Positions 45,620 to 54,827 of a stretch of 64,000 nt of DNA are shown piece after piece. Below the pieces are notes generated by a model. The model was given only the letters and a program-made list of their open reading frames with translations, did not search any database and had not been told where the DNA came from. The stretch's first letter is position 1, and each line of letters opens with the position of its first letter. Location: the NCBI RefSeq assembly GCF_003233655.1, contig NZ_CP029829.1, positions 2,592,501 through 2,656,500 of the forward strand, read 5' to 3'. The DNA is from Azospirillum ramasamyi (GTDB taxonomy: Bacteria > Pseudomonadota > Alphaproteobacteria > Azospirillales > Azospirillaceae). A program made the position numbers and the translations under genes.

Positions 45620-45785
45620 GCTCCCTCTCCCGTCCCGGGAGAGGGAAGGGGCCCATGCGGAGCATGGGAAGGGTGAGGGGGGAGGCAAGAAGCCGTGCGG
45701 TTTGGGAGGCTTGGGCCACCCCTCACCCTCCCCGCGCCTGCGGCGCGGGTCCCCTCCCTCTCCCGGGGTGGGAGAAGGCGGTTTC
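45620..45785. repeat. GC-rich intergenic inverted repeats between addB and addA
   Basis: The gap contains several mirrored C/G-rich segments such as CTCCCTCTCCCG with CGGGAGAGGGA and CCCTCACCCTCC with GGGTGAGGGGGGAGG. Another related block with the same style is at 48808-48914. They could fold into large hairpins, as dispersed intergenic repeats do in many high-GC genomes. No gene is apparent. Confidence 0.6.
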
Positions 45786-45804
45786 ACGCCAACTCCACCC
45801 CCCA

Positions 45805-48768
45805 TCACTCGCCCTCCCCGCCGCCCGACGACCATTCCTGGACGCGGGCGAGATGCGCGTAGTCGGTGTAACGCGGCGCCATCGCCGGACGGGGGCGGGA
45901 GCGGTAGGGGGTGTTCGGGTTGTCGAACTGCGCGATCAGCGCCTCCAGCCCGGTCCGCGCCTCCTCGCCCAATGCCGCCGGGTCGCCCTTCACCGGTTTT
46001 TCCTCGCCGGCCGGATCGCCGCCGGACAGGCGCCAGAAGGTCAGCTCGGCCACCGCGCCCTTGTCCACGCCGCTGAACCCGCCCGCCGCCGCGATGGCGG
46101 CCTCCAGCGGCAACTGCGGAGCGAAGCCCAGCTCGATCTCCCGCGCGCTCGGCGGGGTGCCGGTCTTGTAATCGATCACCACCAGCCCGTCCGGGCCGCG
46201 GTCGATGCGGTCGGCCTTGGCGGTCAGGGTGAAGGGGCCGCCGGGACCGGACAGTTCCAGCCGGCCCGGAACCTCGGTCGCCAGCGGGCGGATGCGGGGG
46301 CGGCGTTCGCGCTCCAGATCGACGAACCAGCCGGCCACCCGCTCGAACCGCGGCCACCAGAAGGCCCAGACGTCGGGATGGCTGCGCAGCAGCGGGCCGA
46401 AGCGCTCGCGCCCCAGCGCGATCAGCCGGTCGAGCGCATCATGGGGCAGCGGTCCGGGATACTCGCGGACGAAGGCGTCCAGCGTGTCGTGGATGATCTG
46501 GCCGCGGTCCGACGCCCCCGGATCGGCGGCGATGGGGTCGAGCGCCCGCAGCCGCAGGGCGTGCCGGGCGTAGATGGCGTAGGGATCGCGCATCCAGGCC
46601 TCGATCTCCGTCACCGACAGCTTGCGCGGCCGGGCGGTCAGCGGCGGGCGCGGTTCCGGCGCCGCCACCGGCTGCACCCGGTCCGGCTCGTCCAGCCCGC
46701 GCGCCCAGGCGAGCCAGCAGGCCCCGCGCTCCTCGATCAGGCCGTCCAGATTCACCGCCTTCAGCACGGTTTCCAGCCGCAGCAGCCAGCGCGACGGCAC
46801 GGTCGGCGTGCCCTCCACCCGCGCGGCGCGGGTCAGCACCACTTCGGGCGCGCCGCAGGCATGGGCGAAGTCATGGGCCGACATGCCGACCAGCCGTTCC
46901 GGGCTGGGCAGGCCGAAATCGCGCCGCATCGGTCGCGACATCCAGGGATCGGCGGCTGCGGTCGGTGGCCAGGTCCCCTCGTTCAGCCCGCCCAGGATGG
47001 TCAGGTCGAGATGCTGGAGACGCGCTTCCATCGGACCCAGGATGAACAGGCGCGGATGCAGGCCGTAGCGGGGGCGCACCGCCCGCGCGCTCATCAGCGC
47101 GTCGAGCAGCGCCGGGTAATCCTTGGCCGGGATCGGCGGGAAGCCCGCCGCCGCGTCCAGCAGGTCGTGGACGAAGCGCGCCGCCTCCTCGCCGTCGTCC
47201 TGGCGCCAAAGCCGCTCCGCCCCGGTGAGCTCATCATCGGCGGCCAGCGCCTCGCAGAAGGCGACATGGGCGCGCACGAGGTCGGCCAGCGGGGTTTCGC
47301 CGTTCAGCGCCTCCAGGAAGGGGGCGGTGCGCCGGCCGATGTCGACCAGCCAGTCGCGCAGGAATTCCTGCTGCTCCTCATGATCGAAGCGCTCGGCCTG
47401 TTCCAGCGCCGCCAGCACGCCGTCGAAGCCTTCCGCCGGGCGCGGGCCGCGCAGCACCACACGCTCCAGCGCGCGGGCGGCGGCGCGGAAATCCGCCGAG
47501 TCGCGACCGCCGGCCGCCATCGGGTGCTTGGCCAGCGCCAGCAGGGCCAGCGGATGGACGCGGCTCGCCGCCAGTTCCGCCGTCAGCCGCAGATAGGTGC
47601 CGACAGCGGTGTGGGCGAGCGGCTGGCCGCCGGAGTCGTTGACCAGGATGCCCCAGCGCGCCAGCGCCATGGCGACCCGGCGCCCCAGGTTGCGGTCGGG
47701 GGTGATGAGGGCGGCAGTCTTCGTCGGCGTCTCCAGCGCATGGCGCATCAGCAGCGCGATGACCTGCGCCTCTTCCTCCGACGTGGCGGCGTCGATGCGG
47801 GTCAGCCCGTCCAGCGCCGAGGCGTCCACGCCCGACAACTCGCGCCAGCCCTCGGTGGTCGCCGCCGGGCGCATCGCCTCGGCGATCAGGCGGGCGCGGG
47901 CGCCGCGCGGCTCCGTCGCGTCGGTCCAGGGCTGTACCTCGGCGCGTTCGACGCCCAGCAGACGGATCAACTGCGACAGGCCATGCTGCGGGTGGGACTC
48001 GTCCTCCGCGATGGCGTCCCAGATGGTGTCGTCGGCGCCGGTGTCGAGGCCGGGCAGCACCACCGCTCCCTGCGGAAGCCGGGCGATGACCGCCAGCAGT
48101 TCCGTCGTCGCGGCGATGGAGCCGGTGGAGCCGGCGGCGATCACCATGCCCGGCGGCGGGGCGGCCTGCCAGAGTGCCGCCTGCGTCTCCAACGCCAGAT
48201 TGCGGCGCTTGGCCGGGTCGGTCTCCCCGGTCGACTCGAGGATGGCGGGCCAGACCTCGGTGATGATGCGCAGGAATTTCAGGGTGACCTGCCAGTGCTC
48301 GGCATAATCCTCCGGCACCAGAGATTCGAGTTTCTCGAAGCCGGCGCGCTCGGTCCACACCGCGTCGATCAGCCGGCCCAGGTCGGCGCCCAGCCGCACC
48401 GCCTGCGCCGTGGTCGCCGACAGCCCGTCGGCGCCCAGGATCAGCCGCGCCAGCGTCATCTGCCGGTTGAGCGGCGAGATCGCTTCCGGCAGGTCGAGCG
48501 GGACGTCGGGCAGCTCCTCCTCGGTCAGGCTGAGGTCGCCGGCGTCGAGTTCGCCCAGCGGCGCCATCCGCGGCAGCAGGGTCGGTTGTCCGCCCGAACG
48601 GCGCAGGAAGGCCGCCTGCAGCGCCCGGCAGGCGCGCCGCGTCGGCAGCAGCACGGTGACCCCGGCCAATGCCATCGGGTCGCCGCCGACCCGCTCCATG
48701 ATCCCCGCCGCCAGCATGTCGACGAAGGGCGCACCCGCGGGGATGCTGTAGACGTTGGGGTGGGTCAT
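45805..48768 (-). CDS. addB: AddB nuclease subunit, double-strand break repair
   Basis: The 987-aa protein starts MTHPNVYSIPAGAPFVDMLA with the alphaproteobacterial AddB opening VTVLLPTRRACRALQAAF. The centre is an inactivated helicase fold (IAAGSTGSIAATTELLAVIA). The C-terminal RecB-family nuclease has SVTEIEAWMRDPYAIYARH and VVIDYKTGTPPS. It pairs with AddA in break resection. It is downstream of the murU-like gene on the same strand. Confidence 0.95.
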   Translation of the reverse strand: MTHPNVYSIPAGAPFVDMLAAGIMERVGGDPMALAGVTVLLPTRRACRALQAAFLRRSGGQPTLLPRMAPLGELDAGDLSLTEEELPDVPLDLPEAISPLNRQMTLARLILGADGLSATTAQAVRLGADLGRLIDAVWTERAGFEKLESLVPEDYAEHWQVTLKFLRIITEVWPAILESTGETDPAKRRNLALETQAALWQAAPPPGMVIAAGSTGSIAATTELLAVIARLPQGAVVLPGLDTGADDTIWDAIAEDESHPQHGLSQLIRLLGVERAEVQPWTDATEPRGARARLIAEAMRPAATTEGWRELSGVDASALDGLTRIDAATSEEEAQVIALLMRHALETPTKTAALITPDRNLGRRVAMALARWGILVNDSGGQPLAHTAVGTYLRLTAELAASRVHPLALLALAKHPMAAGGRDSADFRAAARALERVVLRGPRPAEGFDGVLAALEQAERFDHEEQQEFLRDWLVDIGRRTAPFLEALNGETPLADLVRAHVAFCEALAADDELTGAERLWRQDDGEEAARFVHDLLDAAAGFPPIPAKDYPALLDALMSARAVRPRYGLHPRLFILGPMEARLQHLDLTILGGLNEGTWPPTAAADPWMSRPMRRDFGLPSPERLVGMSAHDFAHACGAPEVVLTRAARVEGTPTVPSRWLLRLETVLKAVNLDGLIEERGACWLAWARGLDEPDRVQPVAAPEPRPPLTARPRKLSVTEIEAWMRDPYAIYARHALRLRALDPIAADPGASDRGQIIHDTLDAFVREYPGPLPHDALDRLIALGRERFGPLLRSHPDVWAFWWPRFERVAGWFVDLERERRPRIRPLATEVPGRLELSGPGGPFTLTAKADRIDRGPDGLVVIDYKTGTPPSAREIELGFAPQLPLEAAIAAAGGFSGVDKGAVAELTFWRLSGGDPAGEEKPVKGDPAALGEEARTGLEALIAQFDNPNTPYRSRPRPAMAPRYTDYAHLARVQEWSSGGGEGE

Positions 48769-48807
48769 GGAGTGTCCGGACTGGTGCTTGATGGTGCTGG
48801 TGCCGGT

Positions 48808-48914
48808 TGCCCCCTCCCTAACCCTCCCCCGCCCTTGGCGGTGGAGGGGACTGCCGCCGTTTCGCGGAAGGCACCCTCTCCCGCGCTAGCGGGGGAGGGG
48901 TGGGGAGGGGGCAT
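48808..48914. repeat. GC-rich inverted repeat between murU-like gene and addB
   Basis: CCCCCTCCCTAACCCTCCCCC near 48808 has its counterpart GGGGGAGGGGTGGGGAGGGGG near 48890-48914, flanking a GC-rich centre. Runs are given as approximate mirror images, not exact palindromes. It belongs to the same style of intergenic repeat as 45620-45785. Confidence 0.6.
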
Positions 48915-48961
48915 TCAGCAGCAACTCATTCGACAGAATGGATGATACCCCAATACCGCCC

Positions 48962-49714
48962 TCAATGCGCTACCGCCCGCACGCCGCCGATGGCGAGCAG
49001 ATCCTCGGCCTCCTTCAATCCGGCGGGCGTGCCGATGTGGAACCACAGCCCGTCATGGGCAAGGCCGAACAGCCGCCCGGCCTCCTGCGCGCGGTCCCAG
49101 ATCAGGTTGGTGGAAAAGGCGCCGTCCGGCGTATCGGCCGCGAACAGTTCCGGCTTCACGATCTGCACCCCGGCATAGACGAAGGGCGCCAGTTCGCGCT
49201 CGGCCCTGCGGGTCAGGCGGCCCAGCGGGTCCATATGATAGTCGCCGAGCCCGTCATAGCCGACCGCCTTGGTCGTCGCCATCAGCAGCAGCAGCGCGTC
49301 CATCTCCGCCGGGTTCCAATGGGCCGCGAGGCGGCGCAGCGCCGGCACCGGGCCGTCCAGCCAGAAGATGTCGGCATTCACCGTATAGACCGGCGCCTTG
49401 CCCAGATGGGGCAGGGCCTTCCTCACCCCGCCGCCGGTCTCCAGCAGCGTGTCCTCCGGCGACAGGGTGATGGCGGGCGCCGTCCGGTCCTTCAGGTGCT
49501 CGCCGATCATCGCGCCCAGATAGTGGTTGTTGACCACCGCCCGGCCGACGCCGGCCTCGGCCAGCCGGTCCAGCGCATGGTCCAGCATCGGCTTGCCCAG
49601 CACCGGGATCAGCGGCTTCGGCATGTGGTTGGTCAGCGGGCGCATCCGCAGGCCCTGGCCGGCGGCCAGCACCATCGCAATCTGGGGCGCTGTATCGGGA
49701 ATGGTCACGGTCAT
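48962..49714 (-). CDS. murU: Nucleotidyltransferase, MurU-like (MurNAc-1-phosphate uridylyltransferase)
   Basis: The 250-aa protein has the sugar-phosphate nucleotidyltransferase signature AMVLAAGQGLRMRPLT followed by MPKPLIPVLGKPML, and a metal-binding VNADIFW. In Pseudomonas, MurU turns MurNAc-1-phosphate into UDP-MurNAc for peptidoglycan recycling. The kinase-like gene one base upstream (stop 49716) fits AmgK, its pathway partner. The start MTVTIPDTAPQ is favoured because it begins where the family domain begins and just after the kinase stop. Confidence 0.85.
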   Translation of the reverse strand: MTVTIPDTAPQIAMVLAAGQGLRMRPLTNHMPKPLIPVLGKPMLDHALDRLAEAGVGRAVVNNHYLGAMIGEHLKDRTAPAITLSPEDTLLETGGGVRKALPHLGKAPVYTVNADIFWLDGPVPALRRLAAHWNPAEMDALLLLMATTKAVGYDGLGDYHMDPLGRLTRRAERELAPFVYAGVQIVKPELFAADTPDGAFSTNLIWDRAQEAGRLFGLAHDGLWFHIGTPAGLKEAEDLLAIGGVRAVAH

Positions 49715-49715
49715 C

Positions 49716-50747
49716 TCAGATCGTCTCCGGAACGACGAAGGCGGCGCGGGCATTCGGCGGCAGATGGCGGTCGAACCAGGCGGCGACCGGCGCAAGTTCC
49801 GGCTTCGCCAGCTGGGCCTCCAGCAGGCGCCAAACCCGCGGCAGATGGACAAGGTAGGACCGCCGCCCCTGGCTCAGCGCCAGACGGACGAAGATGGCGA
49901 CGATCCGCGTGTGGCGCGCCGCCCCCAGAACCGCCATGGCGCGGCGGAAGGCGGCGGCATCGGTGTCGGGGAAGGCGGCGAGATAGCGGGCGACCATCGC
50001 CTCGGCCAGATCGGGCGCCACGTCGCGCCGCGCATCCTCCAGCAGCGAGACGAGGTCGTAGGCCCGAGGCCCCCAGCCCGCGCTCTGGAAGTCGATCAGC
50101 CCGGCCGCCCCTACGCCCGGCCGCGGCAGCCGCATCAGGTTGTCGACATGATAGTCGCGCAGCAGAAGCGACGGCGCACCGGCGCAGACCGGCTCCAGCA
50201 CCTTCCGCCAAGCCATATCGAAGTCCGAACGATCCTCATCGCTCAAGGGGCGGCCCAGCGCCACCGGCACATAGGCATCGGTGAACAGCCTCGTCTGCGC
50301 GATGAACAGCGCCGGATCGTAGACGGGCAGGGCGAGGCGCTCCGCCGCCCCCTCCGGCCAGCCGCGATGGAGGACGATCAGCGCGTCGGTCGCCAACTCG
50401 TAGAGATGCTGCGGATCGGCACCGTCGGCCAGCAGGCGAGAGAATGTTTCGCTTCCGAAATCATCCTGGATCGCCAGGCCTCGTTCTGCGTCGGAGGCGA
50501 TTACGGCGGGAACCGATAGCCCAATGGCCGCCAGTTCGGCACCGATGGCGATGAAGGGAAGGAGGTCGTCGGCCGGGGTCGGGGTGTCCACCAGGATCAG
50601 AGTTCCGCCATCAGCCTTGCGAAGCCGCTCGTAGCGACGGGCGGAGGCATCGCCGGCCAGCGGTTCGCGCAGGGCATCGGACAGGCCGTTGGCCGCCAGG
50701 AAGGCGGCGATCTCGTCTTCCCGCGTGGAGGTAGCAGCAGTCATCAC
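49716..50747 (-). CDS. amgK: APH-family sugar kinase, AmgK-like
   Basis: The 343-aa aminoglycoside-phosphotransferase fold has RDYHVDNLM as the catalytic loop (aspartate base with asparagine) and LIDFQSAGWGPRAYDLVSLL as the metal-binding loop. It contains AGDASARRYERL as the nucleotide-binding region near residue 30. AmgK phosphorylates MurNAc and GlcNAc at the anomeric position. It is coupled to the murU-like gene downstream and overlaps tsaE by four bases. The substrate is inferred from the pairing. Confidence 0.85.
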   Translation of the reverse strand: MMTAATSTREDEIAAFLAANGLSDALREPLAGDASARRYERLRKADGGTLILVDTPTPADDLLPFIAIGAELAAIGLSVPAVIASDAERGLAIQDDFGSETFSRLLADGADPQHLYELATDALIVLHRGWPEGAAERLALPVYDPALFIAQTRLFTDAYVPVALGRPLSDEDRSDFDMAWRKVLEPVCAGAPSLLLRDYHVDNLMRLPRPGVGAAGLIDFQSAGWGPRAYDLVSLLEDARRDVAPDLAEAMVARYLAAFPDTDAAAFRRAMAVLGAARHTRIVAIFVRLALSQGRRSYLVHLPRVWRLLEAQLAKPELAPVAAWFDRHLPPNARAAFVVPETI

Positions 50748-51226
50748 AGCGTCCAGTCGGTGGCGGCCACCCGCGCCGCCAGCGCGCCAAGGCCGGTCAG
50801 CGTGGCGCGGCGGGCATCCGGCCCGTCATGCTCCATCGTCACCTCCACCCGGTCGGGAGGCAGCAGCGGACCCAGCCGGTCCGGCCATTCCACCAGCGAA
50901 ACGGTCTCGGCCCGCGCATCGTCCCAACCCAGTTCATACACCTCGTCCGGTCCCGACAGGCGGTAGAGGTCGAAATGCCAGACCGGGCCGATTTCGGTGT
51001 CGTAGGTCTGCACCAGGGTGAAGGTGGGGGACGGCACCTCGGCGTCCTCATGGGTGACGCTGCGGATCAATGCCCGCGACAGCGCCGACTTGCCGGCGCC
51101 GAGATCGCCGCGCAGCGCCACGAGGTCGCCCGGCCGCAGGATGGCGCCCAGCCGGCGGCCCAGCGCCGCGGTGGCGGCCTCGTCCGGCAGCGATACGGCG
51201 ACGGTGTAGGGAGGGATGTCCGACAT
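50744..51226 (-). CDS. tsaE: tRNA threonylcarbamoyladenosine biosynthesis ATPase TsaE
   Basis: The 160-aa P-loop protein has Walker A GDLGAGKSALSRALI near residue 40 and the family block SPTFTLVQTY. HFDLYRLSGPDEVYELGWDD follows, and a short VSLVEWPDRLG has the late tryptophan. With TsaB and TsaD it drives formation of t6A37 in tRNAs that read ANN codons. It starts the tsaE-amgK-murU-addB-addA-trxA series. The start MSDIPPYTV is chosen because the upstream extension is low complexity. Confidence 0.94.
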   Translation of the reverse strand: MSDIPPYTVAVSLPDEAATAALGRRLGAILRPGDLVALRGDLGAGKSALSRALIRSVTHEDAEVPSPTFTLVQTYDTEIGPVWHFDLYRLSGPDEVYELGWDDARAETVSLVEWPDRLGPLLPPDRVEVTMEHDGPDARRATLTGLGALAARVAATDWTL

Positions 51227-51281
51227 GGCGAGGATACTGTGCGAAGCCGGCATCCGCCCGCAAGCCGTAAAGAAGGGTGGG

Positions 51282-51704
51282 TCAGCGGCCGACCCGCCGC
51301 TTCGGCGACAGCCGGTCCCCCACCCCCGCTCCCTCTGCCGCACCGGCCACCACCAGCCGCGGCGCCTTGTTGAAGTTCATGGTGATCATCAGCGTCAGCG
51401 CGCCGTTGATCAGGTGCAGCATCTTGTCCGATGCCACCGGCAGGGGAATGCGCCGGCCCATGCAATAGCCGACCAGCGCCGCCGTCACTTCGGCTTCGGC
51501 CAGCACCAGTTCGGTCACCGCGCCATTGTCGTCGGTGATGGACAGGCGGGTCTCGATGCCCTCCTGCTCCGGCCCCTCGCTGCGGTGGCAGACGATCCTG
51601 GACACGGTGCCGACCGGCAACGGATCCTTCACCCGGCGCCGGCGGTCGAGCACGGCCCGCACAACCTCCTGGTCGGTGAAGACCAGACAGCGAAGTTCCT
51701 TCAT
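51282..51704 (-). CDS. Conserved hypothetical protein, 140 aa
   Basis: The protein starts MKELRCLVFTDQEVVRAVLD, with GGAGG upstream. It alternates strands and helices: SITDDNGAVTELVLAEAEVTAALVGYCMGRRIP and LINGALTLMITMNF are the most regular parts, split here for length reasons only. No motif suggests an enzyme. It may be a small regulator or a sensor-like domain. It precedes tsaE on the same strand with a 55-bp gap. Confidence 0.6.
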   Translation of the reverse strand: MKELRCLVFTDQEVVRAVLDRRRRVKDPLPVGTVSRIVCHRSEGPEQEGIETRLSITDDNGAVTELVLAEAEVTAALVGYCMGRRIPLPVASDKMLHLINGALTLMITMNFNKAPRLVVAGAAEGAGVGDRLSPKRRVGR

Positions 51705-51988
51705 TCCGGGCCTCCACCCGACTGGCGTCCGGACCGGCCATCCGCCGCATACCCCTACTGTCCGCCTTGCACTCTCCGGCGCGCAATCGACAAATTTAAG
51801 CGAATTTATGCGAAATCCGCGCTGCCATGCCGGCCCAATACCCGGACCCATGCGCGACACAGCACCGCCATCCCCTTGCGGGGGGTTGACCCGGCCGGGA
51901 AATGCGGACAATGGAAAGACCGTTCGTCCACCTTTATCTTTCATCCGGCATCCTCCACCCGGCACCCCGTCTCAAGGAATTGGCTTCC

Positions 51989-53026
51989 ATGTCGCAGACC
52001 GCATCCAGCCACGACGTCCTCACCACCGATGTCGTCATCGTCGGCGCCGGCCCCGTCGGCCTGTTCGCCGTGTTCGAATGCGGCATGCTGAAGATGCGCT
52101 GCCATGTGGTGGATGCGCTGGACATGGTCGGCGGCCAATGCACCGCGCTCTACCCGGAAAAGCCGATCTACGACATCCCGGCCCACCCCTCGATCGACGC
52201 GGCCGACCTGATCGACCGGCTGGCTGAACAGGCCGCTCCCTTCGCGCCCACCTATCACCTGGGCCAGCAGGTGGAAAAGCTGACCCGCCAGGACAGCGGG
52301 CGCTGGCTGGTGGAGACGAGCATCGGCACGAAGATCGACACCCAGGCGGTGATCATCGCCGCCGGCAGCGGCGCCTTCGGCCCCAACCGCCCGCCGCTCG
52401 ACGGGCTGGAAGCGTATGAGGGCAAGTCGGTCTTCTACATGGTGCGCCGCCGCCAGGACTTCGCCGGCAAGAAGGTGGTGATCGCCGGCGGCGGCGACAG
52501 CGCGGTGGATTGGGCGCTGTCGCTGGCCGACGTCGCCGACCGCGTCTATGTCGTCCACCGCCGCCCCAAATTCCGCGCGGCCCCCGAAAGCGTCGCCCGC
52601 ATGGACGCGCTGGTGCGCGAGGGGCGGATCGAGATGGTGGTGCCCTACCAGCTCTCCGGCCTGGACGGCGAGAACGGCCAGCTGACCGCCGTGCGCGTCG
52701 CCACGCTGGACGGCGAGGAAAAGGCGCTGCCGGCCGACGCGCTGCTCGCCTTCTTCGGCCTGTCGATGAATCTCGGCCCGATCGCCGACTGGGGCCTGGA
52801 CCTGGAGCGCAGCCACATTTCGGTGGCCCAGCCCGGCTGCGCCACCAACGTGCCGGGCGTCTTCGCCATCGGCGACATCGCGACCTATCCGGGCAAGCTG
52901 AAACTGATCCTCTGCGGTTTCGCCGAAGCCGCCCAGGCCGCCCACTCCATCCGCCCGCTGGTCTATCCGGGCGAGGCGCTGCATTTCGAGTATTCCACGT
53001 CCAAGGGCGTGCCCGGCGCGGCCTGA
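51989..53026 (+). CDS. Ferredoxin--NADP+ reductase, thioredoxin-reductase type
   Basis: The 345-aa flavoprotein has the FAD motif DVVIVGAGPVGLFAVFECG, GGQCTALYPEKPIYDIPAHP, a NADPH site VVIAGGGDSAVDWALSL, and GVFAIGDIATYPGKLKLILC near the C terminus. There is no CxxC pair, which separates it from thioredoxin reductase and fits the YumC-type ferredoxin reductases. The start at 51989 has AAGGAA upstream. An earlier ATG at 51902 gives an unlikely extension. Confidence 0.9.
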   Translation: MSQTASSHDVLTTDVVIVGAGPVGLFAVFECGMLKMRCHVVDALDMVGGQCTALYPEKPIYDIPAHPSIDAADLIDRLAEQAAPFAPTYHLGQQVEKLTRQDSGRWLVETSIGTKIDTQAVIIAAGSGAFGPNRPPLDGLEAYEGKSVFYMVRRRQDFAGKKVVIAGGGDSAVDWALSLADVADRVYVVHRRPKFRAAPESVARMDALVREGRIEMVVPYQLSGLDGENGQLTAVRVATLDGEEKALPADALLAFFGLSMNLGPIADWGLDLERSHISVAQPGCATNVPGVFAIGDIATYPGKLKLILCGFAEAAQAAHSIRPLVYPGEALHFEYSTSKGVPGAA

Positions 53027-53034
53027 TCCTTAAC

Positions 53035-53050
53035 GCGGATTGCAATCCGC
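53035..53050 (+). terminator. Palindrome after the ferredoxin reductase gene
   Basis: GCGGATTGCAATCCGC is a perfect 16-bp palindrome, followed by TTT. It may end the transcript. A sister palindrome, GCGAATGCAAATTCGC (one base off perfect symmetry in the loop), is at 53157-53172 before the transporter operon. Confidence 0.45.
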
Positions 53051-53085
53051 TTTGGGCCGCGACGGCGGCTCCGGCCGCTCATGCG

Positions 53086-53147
53086 GCCGAAGCCCGACCG
53101 GCGAAAGAGGTCATGTGCCGAAGCCCGACCGGCGCATGAGGTCATGT
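53086..53147. repeat. Tandem duplication of 31 bp
   Basis: Two adjacent copies (53086-53116 and 53117-53147) start GCCGAAGCCCGACCGGCG and end GAGGTCATGT, differing at two positions. They sit between the ferredoxin reductase and the transporter genes. No open frame uses them convincingly. Confidence 0.8.
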
Positions 53148-53297
53148 GAATCCAAAGCGAATGCAAATTCGCTTTAGGCGTCCCACCCATGGGCCGAGCG
53201 GAAAGCGGGTGGGGCTTCGCTTGCGCTCTCCCCCGCCGCACCGCATCATCGCGGCAACGAAAACGTCGCCAACGACGAGACGGGGGAGTTTGCCATC

Positions 53298-54791
53298 ATG
53301 TCGACCGCCAAGCAGCGCTTCACCCTGGCCGCCATCGCCGGACTGGCGCTGGCCGCCGCATCCCAAACGGCTCTGGCCCAGCCGCGCACCGACCTCGTCG
53401 TCGGCATGGCGCTGGAGCCGCCGCATCTCGATCCCACCGCCGGGGCGGCGGGCGCCATCAAGGAAGTCACCTACGCCAACCTGTTCGAACCGCTGCTGCG
53501 CGTCGATGGCGAGGGCAAGCTGATCCCCGGCCTGGCGGAGCGCTGGACCGTTTCGGATGACGGGCTGACCTACCGCTTCACCCTGCGGCCCAACGCGAAG
53601 TTCCACGACGGCACCACCGCCGATTCCGCCGACGTGAAGTTCACCCTGGACCGCGCCCGCGCCGCGGATTCGGTGAATGCGCAGAAGGCCTATTTCGCCC
53701 CGATCGCCAATGTGGAAACGCCGGACCCGCAGACGGTGGTCGTCACCCTGTCGCGCCCCGACGGCCTGTTCCTGTTCCACATGGCGAGCGGCGACGCCGC
53801 CATCGTCGCCCCGGAATCGGCGCCGACCAACAAGCAGAAGCCCGTCGGCACCGGCCCCTTCAAGTTCGACCGCTGGGTCGCCGGCGACCGCGTCGTGCTG
53901 GTCCGCAACCCCGATTATGACGGCGCGCAGCCCAAGCTGGACCGCGTCACCTTCCGCTTCATCAGCGACCCCGCCGCCCAGGTGGCGGCGCTGAAGGCCG
54001 GCGAGATCGACGCCTTCACCCTGTTCAGCACCTATGAGGCGCTGCCGGAGTTCCGCAACGATCCGCGATTCACCGTGACGGTCGGCTCGACGGAGGGCGA
54101 GACGGTCCTGTCCACCAACAACGCCCGCAAACCCTTCGACGATGTCCGCGTCCGCCGCGCCATGGCCCATGCCATCGACCGCAAGACGCTGATCGAGGGC
54201 GTGCTGTACGGCAACGGCGCCGCCATCGGCAGCCATTTCCCGCCGCACCGCGAGGGCTATGTCGACCTGACCGGGATGTATCCCTACGACCCGGTCAAGG
54301 CGAAGGCGCTGCTGGCCGAGGCGGGCTATCCCAACGGCTTCGACACCACCCTGCGCCTGCCGCCGCCGCCCTATGCGCGCCGCGGCGGCGAACTGGTCGC
54401 CGCCATGCTGGCCGAGGTCGGCATCCGCGCGAAGATCGAGCCGGTGGAATGGGCGGCCTGGCTGGAAAAGACGTTCAGGGGCAAGGACTACGACCTGACG
54501 ATGATCGCCCACACCGAGCCGCTGGACATCGACATCTACGCCCGGCCCGACTACTACTTCAATTACAAGAGCGAGCGCTTCAACGCCCTGAACGAGGAGC
54601 TGAACCGCACCCAGGATCCGGTCAAGCGCAACGCGCTCTATGGCGAACAGCAGAAAATTCTGGCCGAGGATGCGGTCAACGGCTTCCTTTTCATGCTGCC
54701 GTCGGTGACGGTGCAGAAAGCCGGCCTGACCGGCATGTGGGTCAACCGCCCGGTCCAGGCCAACGACGTCACCAACGCCGCCTGGAAATAG
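53298..54791 (+). CDS. ABC transporter substrate-binding protein, peptide/nickel (family 5)
   Basis: The 497-aa protein has a Sec signal peptide ending near SQTALAQ (residue 28). It shows the family 5 pattern: MALEPPHLDPTAGAAG, ANLFEPLLRVDGEGKLIPGLA, TADSADVKFTLDRA, PVGTGPFKFDRW and RVRRAMAHAIDRKTLIEGVL. It captures a peptide or similar solute in the periplasm and delivers it to the two permeases just downstream. The substrate cannot be told from the sequence. Confidence 0.9.
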   Translation: MSTAKQRFTLAAIAGLALAAASQTALAQPRTDLVVGMALEPPHLDPTAGAAGAIKEVTYANLFEPLLRVDGEGKLIPGLAERWTVSDDGLTYRFTLRPNAKFHDGTTADSADVKFTLDRARAADSVNAQKAYFAPIANVETPDPQTVVVTLSRPDGLFLFHMASGDAAIVAPESAPTNKQKPVGTGPFKFDRWVAGDRVVLVRNPDYDGAQPKLDRVTFRFISDPAAQVAALKAGEIDAFTLFSTYEALPEFRNDPRFTVTVGSTEGETVLSTNNARKPFDDVRVRRAMAHAIDRKTLIEGVLYGNGAAIGSHFPPHREGYVDLTGMYPYDPVKAKALLAEAGYPNGFDTTLRLPPPPYARRGGELVAAMLAEVGIRAKIEPVEWAAWLEKTFRGKDYDLTMIAHTEPLDIDIYARPDYYFNYKSERFNALNEELNRTQDPVKRNALYGEQQKILAEDAVNGFLFMLPSVTVQKAGLTGMWVNRPVQANDVTNAAWK

Positions 54792-54827
54792 CGTCGAGCA
54801 AGTAAGGCAAGTAAGGATAGACCCCGC

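Noticed and set aside
44902-48945. 1347-aa open frame opposite addB and addA
   Set aside because: Antisense to two well-supported genes and crosses a repeat-filled gap; no family features.
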